In this document: positions 1-10,124 of the stretch, in pieces
Numbering within the stretch: position 1 is the first letter of the stretch
Layout of the letters: the number at the start of each line of letters is the position of its first letter
Source of the DNA: Spinacia oleracea
Lineage: Eukaryota; Streptophyta; Magnoliopsida; Caryophyllales; Amaranthaceae
NCBI RefSeq assembly: GCF_020520425.1
Contig: NC_079490.1
Coordinates: 7,378,001 to 7,442,000, forward strand
Length of the DNA: 64,000 nucleotides
Direction: 5' to 3'
Translations under genes and position numbers: made by a program
The notes under the pieces: generated by a model
The model's database searches: none
What the model was told of the DNA's origin: nothing
What the model saw: the letters and a program-made list of their open reading frames with translations, nothing else

Positions 1-108
1 TAACTATGGTAAGTTACCTAATGTGTACCTAGGGTTTAGGTAACTGAGTTGTACTATATATATGTGTGTTATTAATGAGAATGATACGGGATTACACAAT
101 ATTTGACA
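1..108 (+). repeat. 5' LTR of copia element (3' part only)
   Basis: Matches 4772-4879 without mismatch and ends in TTTGACA, directly followed by the primer-binding site. Confidence 0.95.
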
Positions 109-122
109 TGGTATCAAGAGCC
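109..122 (+). other. Primer-binding site (initiator tRNA-Met type)
   Basis: TGGTATCAAGAGCC starts immediately after the LTR terminus. It is a variant, with one extra A, of the TGGTATCAGAGC complement of tRNA-iMet used by most plant copia elements. Confidence 0.85.
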
Positions 123-399
123 TAGGTTAAAAACCCTAGATTTTTTTTTCCGCACGAGTTTGAGAGAGTTTGAGAACAGCGAATTCCTTCGCTTGTTGAG
201 TACTGCGTTCTGAGGAGTTACACATTCCTAGGGCATAACAATGGGTAATGACGAGGAGCCACCATAAAAGACAATCGCCGCCGCCGTCGATCTGGACTAC
301 TATCTTGGGTCAGGTGACGGCCCCGGTATTGTCATCACCCCTGTAAAACTTCGAGGAGCGTCGAACTACGATGAGTGGGCCAAAGCGGTTCGTCGCTCG

Positions 400-3300
400 A
401 TGATTTCAAAATTCAAATTTGGTTTTCTTGATGGGTCTGTGAAGGAGCCCATTACGGACGAGACTAAGATGAAACATTGGATTGCGGTCAATTCGATGGT
501 GGTGTCTTGGATCACAAACACCATTGACGAGAGTTTGCGTTCGAATCTGGAGGACTTTGATATTGCTCACGAGTTGTGGAGTCATTTGAGGACGCGGTAC
601 TGCGTCGTGTCGGGCACCAGGGTCTGCCATATTAAGATGGCTCTGAGTGGTTGCAAGCAGGGCACGTCTGAGGGCGTCATGGAGTACTATGGCCGCTTGT
701 CGAAGGTATGGAAGGAGTACGTACAGTATGCACGAGTTCCCAGGTGTGTATGTGCGGGTTGTACGTGTAATATAGCGAAGCAGGTGGGGGACATTCATGA
801 TGAAGAGCGTCTGCACTATTTCCTAATTGGCCTGGATGATCACTATGAAGCCATTCGTGCACAACTGTTAGCACGATCGCCGTTGCCAGGACTCGACGAG
901 GCGTACCAGACGGTTATGAATACCGAGACCATGCGCGCCAAGGCTGCGAGAGGTCCGGAGAGTGTCATGGCGTTCAAGGTCGAGACTAAGGCTCGGTCGA
1001 GGTCGGGAGATGTCAGTGGCAGATTTTGTGGTCATTGCAATCGTGAGGGTCATGAGGAAGAAACTTGTTATCAGCTGATTGGATTTCCTGAATGGTGGGA
1101 TGAGAAGAAACGAGGTGGACGAGGGCCTGGTCGAGGAGGCAGGACGTCGATTAGAGGAGGCAGAGTAGCTCGTGGGGCAGCATCGTCGACCAGTGGTGTC
1201 GCTCGTGCCAATGCCGTGAGCAATGCCACAGGAGGGGCGACAACCACTGTGACGAGTGGAGACGGATCGCAGGGTGCAGTGACGACAACCAATCATGAGC
1301 TTGTTGGGGTGACGAAGGAGCAAGTCCAGCAAATAGTTGACATCTTGTCACGACCTTCAAACAAGTTGCAAGGTAATCTTGATTTACGATGGATTGTTGA
1401 CAGTGGGGCATCACGTCATGTGACGGGTGATATTTCAATCCTGAGAAATATCAAGACATCAAGAAATCAACAGGTTGTGTTGCCGGACGGTCAACCTGCA
1501 AATTCAAACCAATATGGTTCGGTGGTCTTGGAGGATGGTTTCGTGCTCGATAATGTTCTATTTGTGCCTAAATTGAACTGCAATTTAATTTCTGTAACTC
1601 AATTAAGTGACGAATTACATTGTGCTGCTCAATTTACTAACAAAATGTGTGTTCTTCAGGACCGCTCGACGAGGATGGTGATTGGCGTAGGTGATCGACA
1701 GGAAGGACTATATTTTTTCTGTGGGGCTCCAAAGGTTCGTGTGCTAGTAGTGGAGTGTGTGGTCGACTTGTGGCATCAACGGATGGGGCATCCGTCGGAA
1801 AAAGTGTTGCAGTTACTTCCTCATGTGAGTCATAAGATTAGGAAGAATAAAACAATTTGTGATGTATGTCCGCGGGCGAGACAATGTAGGGAGAGTTTTC
1901 CAGTTAGTCGTGCTAGTCGCACATTTGAATTGGTTCATCTTGATTTATGGGGACCCTACAAGACTCCCTCGTCTTGTGGGACAAAGTATTTTTTTACCAT
2001 TGTTGACGATTATTCTAGAGGTGTGTGGATTTATTTACTGAGTAATAAAATGGAAGTTGCATCGACATTTCTTAATTTTGTTGCCGTGATTAAGTGTCAG
2101 TTTAATAGATCCCTTCGAGTAGTACGCAGTGATAATGGTACTGAATTCAATTGCTTACAAAATTATTTTCGTCAACATGGGATTCTGTTTGAGTCGTCGT
2201 GTGTTGGGACGCCTCAACAAAATGGGAGAGTCGAGAGAAAACACCAACATATTTTGAATGTTGGGAGGGCGTTACGTTTTCAAGGAAATCTTCCAATAAA
2301 ATTTTGGGGGGAATGTATTTTGGCCGCCTGTTACTTGATAAACCGTACACCTACCCCGATCCTTGACAATAAAACACCTTATGAGATGTTGTTTGGTAAA
2401 CCACCATCGTATGTGCCTATCCGCGTGTTTGGGTGTCTGTGTTATGCATATAATCTCCGGTGTAAAGGGGATAAGTTTGAGTCTCGGAGTCGCCGATGTG
2501 TGTTTTTGGGTTATCCGTTTGGCAGGAAGGGATGGCAACTTTATGATCTAGAGACACATGAGTTCTTCGTCTCACGGGATGTCAAGTTTCATGAAGGGAC
2601 GTTTCCTTTTGTCGATGAATCGGATGTGTTGCCACTGGTGCATGATGGTCATGGGGGGCTTGACCATTGGAGTTTGGATGAGAGTGGGACTACGGATCCT
2701 GAGACCGTGTCGTCGCCTGCAGGTGATACTGCTGGGGTGTCGCCGCCTACAGGTGATACTGAGGGAGTGTTGTCGCATCCGGGAGCTGATGAGGGGGTGT
2801 CATTGACCAGTGGCGACGACAGGGGAGTGACGTCGCCTGTGAGGGAGGAACAACAACATGAAACACCTAGTCGAGTGGATTCAGACGTCGTCTCCTCACA
2901 GACAGGTGTAGAGGAGACGACGGGTAGTGACGAGAGTGAGACAAGGCAGTGTGTGGAGGATACGGAGTTAGGAAGGGGGAAGCGTGCGAAGTTTCCGTCG
3001 ACAAAGCTGAAAGACTGTGTGATACATACAATACGGGAAAAATATAGTACTTCCGACAAAACACCTACGGCGTCATCACTCTCAGGTACTCCTTATCCTA
3101 TCACATATTTTGTTAATTATGAGCGTTTTTCGTCAAAGCACAGGCATTATATAGCAGCATTGCAAGAAGGGCAAGTTCCTAAGAGTTTTAAACAAGCGAT
3201 GCAGCATGAGGGGTGGCGTCAGGCAATGGCTGCTGAAATCGACGCGTTGGAGGAACAGGGGACATGGACGTTGGAAAATTTACCGGAAGGGAAGAAAGCA

Positions 3301-4710
3301 CTGGGGAGTAAATGGGTGTATACTGAGAAGCGTGATGAGGATGGAAATTTGTTGAGACTGAAGGCTCGATTGGTATGTTTAGGGAATCATCAGGAGGAAG
3401 GGTTGGATTATAATGAGACATTTGCTCCCGTCGCGAAGATGGCGACAGTTCGAACTTTCCTAGCTGTCGCAGCTGTCAAACAGTGGGACGTGCATCAGAT
3501 GGACGTCCACAATGCGTTCTTGCACGGTGACTTGGAGGAAGAGATCTATATGAAGATTCCTCCTGGATTCCAGAAGAATCACTTTGACAAAGTGTGTCGA
3601 ATGAGAAAGTCGTTGTATGGGTTGAAACAAGCACCTAGATGTTGGTTCCAGAAGTTGTCGACGACATTGACGCACTATGGGTTTCGACAGTCGCTGTCCG
3701 ATTATTCGCTCTTTACTCTGTCTAAAGGTACGTTGCAGCTGAGTGTGCTCATTTATGTGGACGACATGATTATCGCAGGCAATAACAAGTTTGCGCTTGA
3801 GAGTTTTAAGGCATACTTGAAGGAGTGTTTTAAAATGAAAGACCTCGGGGCTCTGAAGTACTTCCTTGGGTTAGAGGTGGCACGAAGTAGTCAAGGGTTC
3901 TATGTATGTCAGAGAAAATATGCCCTCGACATCATCTCAGAGGCCGGATTGTTGGGAGCAAAGCCTGTGGACTTTCCCATGGAACAGAATCATAGGTTGG
4001 CATTGGCAGACGGGCCAGACCTGTCGGACGGTGAGCAGTATAGGCGTCTGATCGGACGTCTGGTTTATTTGGCTGTCACGCGACCAGACGTTGCCTACTC
4101 TGTACATGTCCTATCTCAATTTATGCAAGCACCAAAGGAGGCACATTGGGAAGCAGCTTTGCGAGTAGTGAGATATTTGAAGAAGTGTCCGGGTCAAGGT
4201 ATACTACTTCGGTCGGACAGTGCGTTGCAGTTGGAGGGGTGGTGCGACTCGGATTGGGCATGGTGTCCAATGACGCGTCGGTCGGTGACTGGATGGTTTG
4301 TGTCACTTGGTATGTCGCCGGTTTCTTGGAAGACCAAGAAACAGCATACTGTTTCTCGGTCGTCTGCTGAGGCAGAATATCGATCGATGGCAGCTCTGAC
4401 GTGTGAGTTGAAGTGGTTGAAACAACTACTACGCGACTTGGGGGTGACACACGACCAAGGCATGAGGACGTATTGCGACAGTCAGTCTGCGTTGCATATT
4501 GCACAGAATCCGGTGTTCCATGAAAGGACAAAACACATCGAGTCAGATTGTCATTTCATTCGAGATGCAATCAAGGAAGGGATCATCAGTCCGTCGTACG
4601 TGTCGACGAAGGTTCAGTTAGCAGATATCTTCACCAAAGCGTTGGGGAAGGCGCAATTTGAGTTTTTTTTGAACAAGATGGGCATTCGAGATCTACATGC
4701 TCCACCTTGA
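400..4710 (+). CDS. Copia gag-pol polyprotein (nonsense codon upstream of the open frame)
   Basis: 1436 codons open from the ATG at 400 to TGA at 4708. Domains in order, numbered from residue 1 at 400: copia-type gag (UBN2/retrotran_gag family) about 1-190; CCHC zinc knuckle from residue 210; aspartic protease DSG at 334-336; GAG-pre-integrase about 455-490; integrase with D515, D578 and E612; RT with the YVDD motif at 1119-1122; RNase H with its first Asp at about 1283 and SSAEAEY further on. The true start is probably the ATG at 241 in the same frame. It is followed by TAA at 265-267, after which the frame continues with recognisable gag N-terminal residues until 400. The element therefore has one early nonsense codon and an otherwise open polyprotein. 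A product started at 400 would lack about 53 residues. The 33-residue gap between the second integrase Asp and the Glu is slightly under 35, which I believe is common in this lineage. Confidence 0.93.
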   Translation: MISKFKFGFLDGSVKEPITDETKMKHWIAVNSMVVSWITNTIDESLRSNLEDFDIAHELWSHLRTRYCVVSGTRVCHIKMALSGCKQGTSEGVMEYYGRLSKVWKEYVQYARVPRCVCAGCTCNIAKQVGDIHDEERLHYFLIGLDDHYEAIRAQLLARSPLPGLDEAYQTVMNTETMRAKAARGPESVMAFKVETKARSRSGDVSGRFCGHCNREGHEEETCYQLIGFPEWWDEKKRGGRGPGRGGRTSIRGGRVARGAASSTSGVARANAVSNATGGATTTVTSGDGSQGAVTTTNHELVGVTKEQVQQIVDILSRPSNKLQGNLDLRWIVDSGASRHVTGDISILRNIKTSRNQQVVLPDGQPANSNQYGSVVLEDGFVLDNVLFVPKLNCNLISVTQLSDELHCAAQFTNKMCVLQDRSTRMVIGVGDRQEGLYFFCGAPKVRVLVVECVVDLWHQRMGHPSEKVLQLLPHVSHKIRKNKTICDVCPRARQCRESFPVSRASRTFELVHLDLWGPYKTPSSCGTKYFFTIVDDYSRGVWIYLLSNKMEVASTFLNFVAVIKCQFNRSLRVVRSDNGTEFNCLQNYFRQHGILFESSCVGTPQQNGRVERKHQHILNVGRALRFQGNLPIKFWGECILAACYLINRTPTPILDNKTPYEMLFGKPPSYVPIRVFGCLCYAYNLRCKGDKFESRSRRCVFLGYPFGRKGWQLYDLETHEFFVSRDVKFHEGTFPFVDESDVLPLVHDGHGGLDHWSLDESGTTDPETVSSPAGDTAGVSPPTGDTEGVLSHPGADEGVSLTSGDDRGVTSPVREEQQHETPSRVDSDVVSSQTGVEETTGSDESETRQCVEDTELGRGKRAKFPSTKLKDCVIHTIREKYSTSDKTPTASSLSGTPYPITYFVNYERFSSKHRHYIAALQEGQVPKSFKQAMQHEGWRQAMAAEIDALEEQGTWTLENLPEGKKALGSKWVYTEKRDEDGNLLRLKARLVCLGNHQEEGLDYNETFAPVAKMATVRTFLAVAAVKQWDVHQMDVHNAFLHGDLEEEIYMKIPPGFQKNHFDKVCRMRKSLYGLKQAPRCWFQKLSTTLTHYGFRQSLSDYSLFTLSKGTLQLSVLIYVDDMIIAGNNKFALESFKAYLKECFKMKDLGALKYFLGLEVARSSQGFYVCQRKYALDIISEAGLLGAKPVDFPMEQNHRLALADGPDLSDGEQYRRLIGRLVYLAVTRPDVAYSVHVLSQFMQAPKEAHWEAALRVVRYLKKCPGQGILLRSDSALQLEGWCDSDWAWCPMTRRSVTGWFVSLGMSPVSWKTKKQHTVSRSSAEAEYRSMAALTCELKWLKQLLRDLGVTHDQGMRTYCDSQSALHIAQNPVFHERTKHIESDCHFIRDAIKEGIISPSYVSTKVQLADIFTKALGKAQFEFFLNKMGIRDLHAPP

Positions 4711-4717
4711 GGGGGGA
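4711..4717 (+). other. Polypurine tract
   Basis: GGGGGGA lies between the polyprotein stop codon and the TG of the 3' LTR, the expected place for the plus-strand primer. The stop codon's GA extends it slightly. Confidence 0.8.
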
Positions 4718-4879
4718 TGTTAAGATATGTTAAGATATTAGATATTATTCTGTGAATATTCTGTAGAGTCCTAACTATGGTAAGTTACCTAATGTGTACC
4801 TAGGGTTTAGGTAACTGAGTTGTACTATATATATGTGTGTTATTAATGAGAATGATACGGGATTACACAATATTTGACA
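4718..4879 (+). repeat. 3' LTR of copia element
   Basis: 162 bp, starting TGTTAAGATATG and ending TTTGACA. The last 108 bases are identical to the visible 5' LTR. It contains a TATA-like TATATATA stretch, likely the element promoter. Confidence 0.95.
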
Positions 4880-6619
4880 CGTGTCATCCATTCTTTCCTC
4901 CATCAATTTGGTTTTATATTTTATTTTTTCTTTGTTGTTTGATATATTATACAACTCCAATCGCCTTTTTCACTTCATCTTTCTCATATAACATCAATTC
5001 ACCAACTTCATTTAACATTTTCCACTCCATCTTCCCGATTAGCAATCAATATTAATTCACTATTTAATTTATGTATTATTTCAACTTTCAAAATTTACCT
5101 CTATTTACATCATATATTTTCTCTAAAATCATAAGCTCAATAAAATTAGAACTTTAAAAGATAGACTAAATAACCACTATACAACCCCCGTTTTTTGAAC
5201 GAGCTGAAAAACTAGTTAACATCAAAAACAAATTATACCAATAGAGGTTATTTGCGTCCCAAAATTAAGTACACAGCCTGATGTTGCTATAGCAATTAAA
5301 ACCCGTTTATGTACTGCTGGAAACTTTTACGAAGTATATTATCCAAAGCAATATTATATTAATATATACACAATGCACTTGATAATGCTAATTAAAGAAT
5401 TTTCTATAAACAGTAATAGAGACGAACATTTTTATACTGCTAAGTAATCTTCAAAAACGTAATTTTCTAATTTTGCTCGTTTAAATTATTTTAATTGTGA
5501 ATATTTTTAATAAAAAGATACTATTATTGTGATTCTTTTTACATGTTGATTAGATAATGGTATAGTGTATGTCAAGGTCTCACAAATTCTCTCTTTAGTT
5601 ATGTTTGTGTACTTTAATCTAGGGTTTAATTACTGCAATTCACCAACCAAGTACGTACTTACCTTACTAACTTACTATTAACTATTACTTTAAGATAAGT
5701 TTTCTAACTATTTTGTCCGAGAATATAACTACTAATTTACTGCTATTTCAGTATCTTTTAGGTAGGCAAGATGAAAAGCTCTACCCAACTGGAACATTTT
5801 TTCGGATAACCCGACTCGGGTTATAAAGCTAAACACTTTAAGAGAGTGAAAATTGAATCTCACAACCTTTAAGGTTTAATTTTACTCAATTTCTCTAGCT
5901 CTCTCCCCATAAATATGCTCATGATGTCATGAGTAATGTATCGTTTATGTTAATGAACCAAGATTCTTAAAAGTGGTTGTAAACAAATTTCCTTTTCATC
6001 AATGTAAGACATATAATAACAAACATAGAGCAACCATATATAGTTATCAAGGTAATTGTGCTCACTTTGAGGTGACTAGTTATACGTACAAGTTTCTATC
6101 ATTGAGTCGGTTACCTTCCTTACGGCTTTCATCAGATTGGAAGATACACCCACAATTTTCTCACATGCATCCGAGTGTACGGTGCACCTTCTCACATTTT
6201 CTCCTTGATAAGAGGAGAAAATATAATAGAGACCTCCAATTGACATAAAAATACATTTGGGTGCACGGTACACCCGGGTGCACCTAATAATTTTCAAAAA
6301 ATATGCCCTGCCAACATTTACCTTGGTTGTCAATCCAGATTTGAACCGATATATGACACGTCAGCACATGTAGGAGGGGTCTTTCAGACTTTTACTACAC
6401 AACTTTATCTTGCATAGTTAATTATAGGTGTTGTCTGGATAGTCAAAATTCATATATGGATCCTTATTTATTACCCGATCAAAGTTACACAAACACACAA
6501 CAATTCTAGCTTTTACTCCAAATAATCTCCACCATCAAACAATAATAATCGACAAGTATATCCAACGGCCTATATTTATAGATTCTATATGTTCTCATAT
6601 TGGCTGCCTAGTCCCTTTG
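4880..6619. other. Intergenic, AT-rich; no gene seen
   Basis: No ORF here has protein character. A GTGCAC-rich palindromic patch around 6176-6285 (acggtgcacc ... gggtgcacc) may be the ends of a small decayed inverted-repeat element. Nothing else was recognised. Confidence 0.5.
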
Positions 6620-6628
6620 TATAAATAG
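6620..6628 (+). promoter_or_regulatory. TATA box of small gene copy 1
   Basis: TATAAATAG lies 108 bp before the ATG at 6728. The surrounding bases (CATCAA, ATCCAACGG, TTTATAGATTCT, TCTCATATT) recur in the same order before the second gene copy at 15.45-15.56 kb, so the promoter was duplicated with the gene. Confidence 0.7.
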
Positions 6629-6727
6629 ATGGAGTTACACTTACAATTGCACATTCTAATTAATTAACCAAAACAACTTGATTATATTCTTCAAACAAAT
6701 CCAAACACACTTTAATCTAAAATTAAA

Positions 6728-6979
6728 ATGGGAGGCATGAGTAGCAAGTCTAAGAAGGCTAGGACGACGTCGACGGTGGCGGCTACGACGAGGAGGAGGA
6801 ACAATTGGGAGGAGGCTGCACCGAGGCGAAAGGTGTTTCCGAGCGACGAAGATAGAGGTTATTGGGTGGCCGAGCCCGGTATCGACCGGAAAGCGTCGGC
6901 TTTCATTGCTATGTTTCATGAAGCTCGTAGGTTTGAAGCTCAAACTATGGCGATTCCTAGTAACCAGTCAACTTCATAA
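6728..6979 (+). CDS. Small DUF761-like protein with N-myristoylation motif, copy 1
   Basis: 83 residues, apparently intronless. It begins MGGMSSKSKK: Gly2, Ser6 and Lys7 fit the plant N-myristoylation consensus, followed by a basic patch, so membrane anchoring is inferred. The C-terminal half (about residues 36-76) contains GIDRKASAFIAMFHEARR. It resembles the D-x-KA-x-x-FI-x-x-F-x-E-x-R motif of DUF761 (cotton-fibre-expressed family) proteins, whose biochemical role is unknown. The start is supported by the upstream TATA box and by agreement with the paralogue at 15695. The two proteins are nearly identical from RRKVFPSDED onwards and differ in their middle linker, which here is longer and Arg/Thr-rich. 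Family assignment is moderate; that it is a real gene is well supported by the duplicated promoter and conserved frame. Confidence 0.75.
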   Translation: MGGMSSKSKKARTTSTVAATTRRRNNWEEAAPRRKVFPSDEDRGYWVAEPGIDRKASAFIAMFHEARRFEAQTMAIPSNQSTS

Positions 6980-7041
6980 TATGTAACGTACTTGGCAAAT
7001 TTATTTCCTTTTCATTAATACGTATACAATGATAGGATATA

Positions 7042-7296
7042 CTACCTCCGTTTCAAAAAGATCTTTACAGTTACTATTTGCACGAACTCCAATGTAACAT
7101 TTGACTACTAATATATCCAATTTCGTATGTGAAAAAATTATAAAAATTTGATATTCTGAAAATACATCCCAAGACCAATCTAATAAGATCTTACATGTAA
7201 CGTTTTGATGTATATAATGGTGAGAATTTACGGTCAAAGTTTTTATACTTTGGACACATTTTCCAAAGCGTAAAGAACTTTCTGAAACGGAGGAAG
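7042..7296. mobile_element. Stowaway-like MITE (Tc1/mariner)
   Basis: Terminal inverted repeats CTACCTCCGTTTCAAAAAG and CTTTCTGAAACGGAGGAAG are flanked by TA on both sides (7040-7041, 7297-7298). 255 bp, no coding capacity. It lies just downstream of small gene copy 1 and could supply part of its 3' region. Confidence 0.85.
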
Positions 7297-7304
7297 TATA
7301 TATG

Positions 7305-7648
7305 AAGCGAAAATGGTCGTAACATACTACCCTTAAGCCGTGTCACAATGATGACGTGTCATGCTTATTTGTCATGATTTAAATTGGAAACTAAAATATT
7401 TAACTTATATTTTTTATTATACATGTTATAAAAAAAGGTAGGAAAATCTTAATATTCTAATTTTTTTCCTTTTTTAATCGGCTACCTTATTTACCTATTT
7501 TCGTAGAAGAAATATTGAATTAATAGTCAAAATATTATGATGACGCGTAGCCTACGTGGCGCTTATATGTACCAATTAAACTGCAACACGTAAGATTGCG
7601 ACAACTAAATGTTGTCGCAACTTGCGACCTTTATCATCGTCCTATATG
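7305..7648. mobile_element. Non-autonomous TIR element, GGTCGCAA family, copy 1
   Basis: Its body matches those at 35063-35402 and 54035-54375, including GTGTCATG, TGTACCAATTAAA and ACACGTAAGATTGCGACAAC. The right end reads ACTTGCGACCTTTATCATCG. The left end has lost a few bases of the ATGATAAAGGTCGCAA terminus seen in the other copies. Superfamily uncertain; possibly Mutator-like. Confidence 0.7.
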
Positions 7649-8604
7649 AAGAAGAAAAAAATTGTCAAACTTTTCTGCTTGACCATTACTAAATTACTCG
7701 TCTATATATATGCTACAATAGTATTGTTATACGCAGTACTATGTTATTTGAACTCTTCATTTTACCTCGAATATTCTTGACATTCCGAAATAGGTATTAG
7801 ATATCAGGTATGGAGAAAAATCACGCAATTTTTTCACATAATAGCCATGCCGGACATTAATTTGGATAAGTACTCGTATCTGTTTTGGATATCCGAGTAC
7901 GGGTAACGTAGCTGTTATAAGTGTGTACGTAACGGATGAAAGAAGTATAACTAAGAACATAAATTTAACGTGGTTTACTAAACGTAGTACGTATATGTTT
8001 TAGCTTAGTCCCATGGTCCGTGTCAATTTTGAATTACAGTCTGTGCAAATGCTCTCTAGAGATGTTGTCTGCATGAGGGTACAAGGGATGCATGGTCCGT
8101 GCCAGGACCGTGCCCCTAGCCACTCCACTTGTCTTCTTCTCTTCTTTGCATAGATGTACTCCTTAACCTTTGAACTTGATTTGGTGGAAGCTTTTCTTCT
8201 TTTTTAAATTCTAACTCATCTTCCTTTGTGTGAGTCGTTGATGATGGTGATGAGGGGAGAAATGAGGAGGCCGCGAAGCTACACTCATTCCTTATGATCG
8301 TGGTTTTTCTCTCATTTAGATTAGCGGGACATTCATTTCCTTGCATCGCTTTAGCTTGATCTGGAAATAGTGAGAGAAGAGTTCTTCGTAGAAAATAAAC
8401 AAAGAAAGACAATAGAAAAAGAATATCTCTAAATACAACATATATGCAACTGAATTACGCTAATTAATATAGTAATATGTACACAAAATAGTCTCAATAT
8501 TCCCTACCAATGTGCAAATTATAAAGACTTCAACATCATCTAATGGAAGAGAACTAAGATGAGACACTACTTTGCAATTCCCGACTTTCTAGTCACAACA
8601 ATGC
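7649..8604. other. Intergenic; one doubtful minus-strand ORF
   Basis: No recognised gene. A 98-codon minus-strand ORF (8116-8412) is Ser/Lys/Glu-rich. It lacks a signal peptide and any motif I know, so it is not called as a gene. Confidence 0.4.
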
Positions 8605-9179
8605 TGTTAAAATTCGATCCGTGAAACATCACGTGTGTGAGAGTTACACATTGATAAAAGAGGAGAGAGTTAAACACTTAATAAGGCCAAGGGGCTACTC
8701 CCCTTATTGCCATATGGTTTTAAGGTGGAACCTCCTTTGAACTTGTTAATTGGGCTTTCTCACTTGATGATGGGTGCGGCCCAGACTCGTATTTAACATG
8801 GTATTAGAGCCAGGCCCGTATTTAACATGGTATCAGAGCCAGGTCCACAGCTGGGACCTTACTGTGTACTGTATTCTGGGCTAACTGAACGGGATCCATG
8901 TGAGGGAGAGTGATAAAGACAATCTGACCCATGAAACATCACATGTGACCCATATTGAAAATGGGACCTCACACGTGAGGGGAAGTGTTAAGATCTGACC
9001 CATGAAACATCACGTGTGTGAGAGTTTTACATTGATAAAAGAGGAGAGAGTTAAACACTTAATAAGGCCAAGGGGCTACTCCCCTTATTGCCATATGGTT
9101 TTAAGGTGGAACCTCCTTTGAACTTGTTAAGTGGCCTTTCTCTCTTGATGACGGGTGCGGCCCAGGCCCGTATTTAACA
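8605..9179 (+). mobile_element. TRIM (terminal-repeat retrotransposon in miniature)
   Basis: 575 bp in total. Two 194-bp LTRs (8605-8798 and 8986-9179, TGTTAA...TTAACA, about 13 differences) flank 187 bp of non-coding DNA. A perfect 5-bp target duplication AATGC lies at 8600-8604 and 9180-9184. A tRNA-Met primer-binding site TGGTATTAGAGCC follows the first LTR, and GTGAGGGGAAG is the purine tract before the second. It has no coding capacity and would need proteins from an autonomous element. The roughly 93% LTR identity makes it older than the copia element at the left edge. Confidence 0.93.
8799..8841 (+). other. Duplicated primer-binding site in the TRIM
   Basis: The LTR end plus PBS (CGTATTTAACATGGTAT) occurs twice in tandem, 29 bp apart. 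PBS-like sites are at 8799 (TGGTATTAGAGCC) and 8828 (TGGTATCAGAGCC). The second is the better match to tRNA-iMet. Confidence 0.85.
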
Positions 9180-9192
9180 AATGCCCTCTTAC

Positions 9193-9487
9193 TAGACCTG
9201 ATCAAAAGTCGGGCCGGGACGGGCCGAGCCGAGAGAACAAAAAATTGCCCATTGTGTCGGGTCGGGCTGGGCCAAGGTTCCGGCCAATTTTGTGTGCCCA
9301 AAACCCGCTATTTCGGGCCAAAATTAGCGGGCTTTTCGGGCCATTTTTAGGCCGGGCCAAATTTGTAACTAAAAATGTTATTTTGCGTTGCCCAAATGAA
9401 GCCCACAATTTTTAAAAAAAATACCGGGCCGGAATAGGCTGCCATAACCCGCTAATTTTCGGGTAAGGCCCATAATGACCAGCTCTA
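9193..9487. mobile_element. hAT-type MITE, GGGCC-rich
   Basis: 295 bp. It starts TAGACCTGATCAAAAGTCGG and ends CATAATGACCAGCTCTA, imperfect inverted repeats. It is flanked by a perfect 8-bp duplication CCTCTTAC (9185-9192, 9488-9495), the hAT signature. The interior is dense in GGGCC/CGGGC words. It sits one base-pair-exact step beside the TRIM target duplication. Confidence 0.9.
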
Positions 9488-9495
9488 CCTCTTAC

Positions 9496-10124
9496 ATGTA
9501 GCCACCGCCATCTCCTCCCTACGCCCCTTTCGAGGCGAGGCTTGAAGGAACATCCCTACCCTAGCCCTTTCTTCTTGTCTTGCTCTAACACGACCACAAT
9601 CTCTTTTCGAGTGACCCATCACACCACAAACAAAGCAGAAAAAGGGTAACCGTTCATAACTCTAAGAGATAAGAGTTGTGTTTCGCATGTATACAAACTT
9701 ACTTTTCACCTTATCTTAATTTCCCAGTCACTGGTAGAACACAACATGCTATTATTCAATGTAATTAGTTCCAAATATTCTATACCGATGTCACATCATT
9801 ATATCAACGTCTCATGTATCTCATTAATTGTTTAGCATAATCACGTCTTTTTTTTTTTTTATCAAGTAATATCACCGGAGTAAGAGAGTTCCACAATCAT
9901 ATCCCCGTCTCTCTTGTCCTTCATATATTTGAGTCTTCTCAAGGGCTTTGAGACATCCAACATCAATTTCACCGTACGATACCTATCGAGTCCCCATGCA
10001 TTTTATTCAATCTCGAGCACCTCACCCATTCCCACAATTAGCGCTTTCACATCCGTATTAAATCGGCAATTAAATAAGAGCTTGATCAGATCTAATTTTT
10101 TATTTGATGTTCTTTCACTGATCC
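9496..10124. other. Intergenic; nothing recognised
   Basis: AT-rich, with short ORFs of no protein character. Confidence 0.5.

Larger units (their letters stand above)
1..4879 (+). mobile_element. Ty1/copia LTR retrotransposon, probably Ale/Retrofit-like, 5' LTR cut by window edge
   Basis: Seen: the first 108 bases are identical to 4772-4879, so they are the 3' part of the 5' LTR. A primer-binding site follows at 109, one long gag-pol frame fills the interior, a purine tract precedes 4718, and a full 162-bp LTR (TG...CA) ends at 4879. The missing 54 bases of the 5' LTR must lie left of the window, giving about 4.93 kb in total. The order protease-integrase-RT-RNase H is the Ty1/copia order. 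The very short LTRs and roughly 5-kb size fit the Ale/Retrofit lineage (inference). No mismatch between the visible LTR parts means the insertion is young. The target duplication cannot be checked because the left flank is outside the window; the right flank begins cgtgt. Confidence 0.95.

Noticed and set aside
406..3421. Many minus-strand ORFs across the copia polyprotein
   Set aside because: Shadow frames of gag-pol with no domain similarity.
8116..8412. 98-codon minus-strand ORF as a small signalling-peptide gene
   Set aside because: No signal peptide and no CLE, CEP, IDA or RALF motif at the C-terminus; no supporting promoter.
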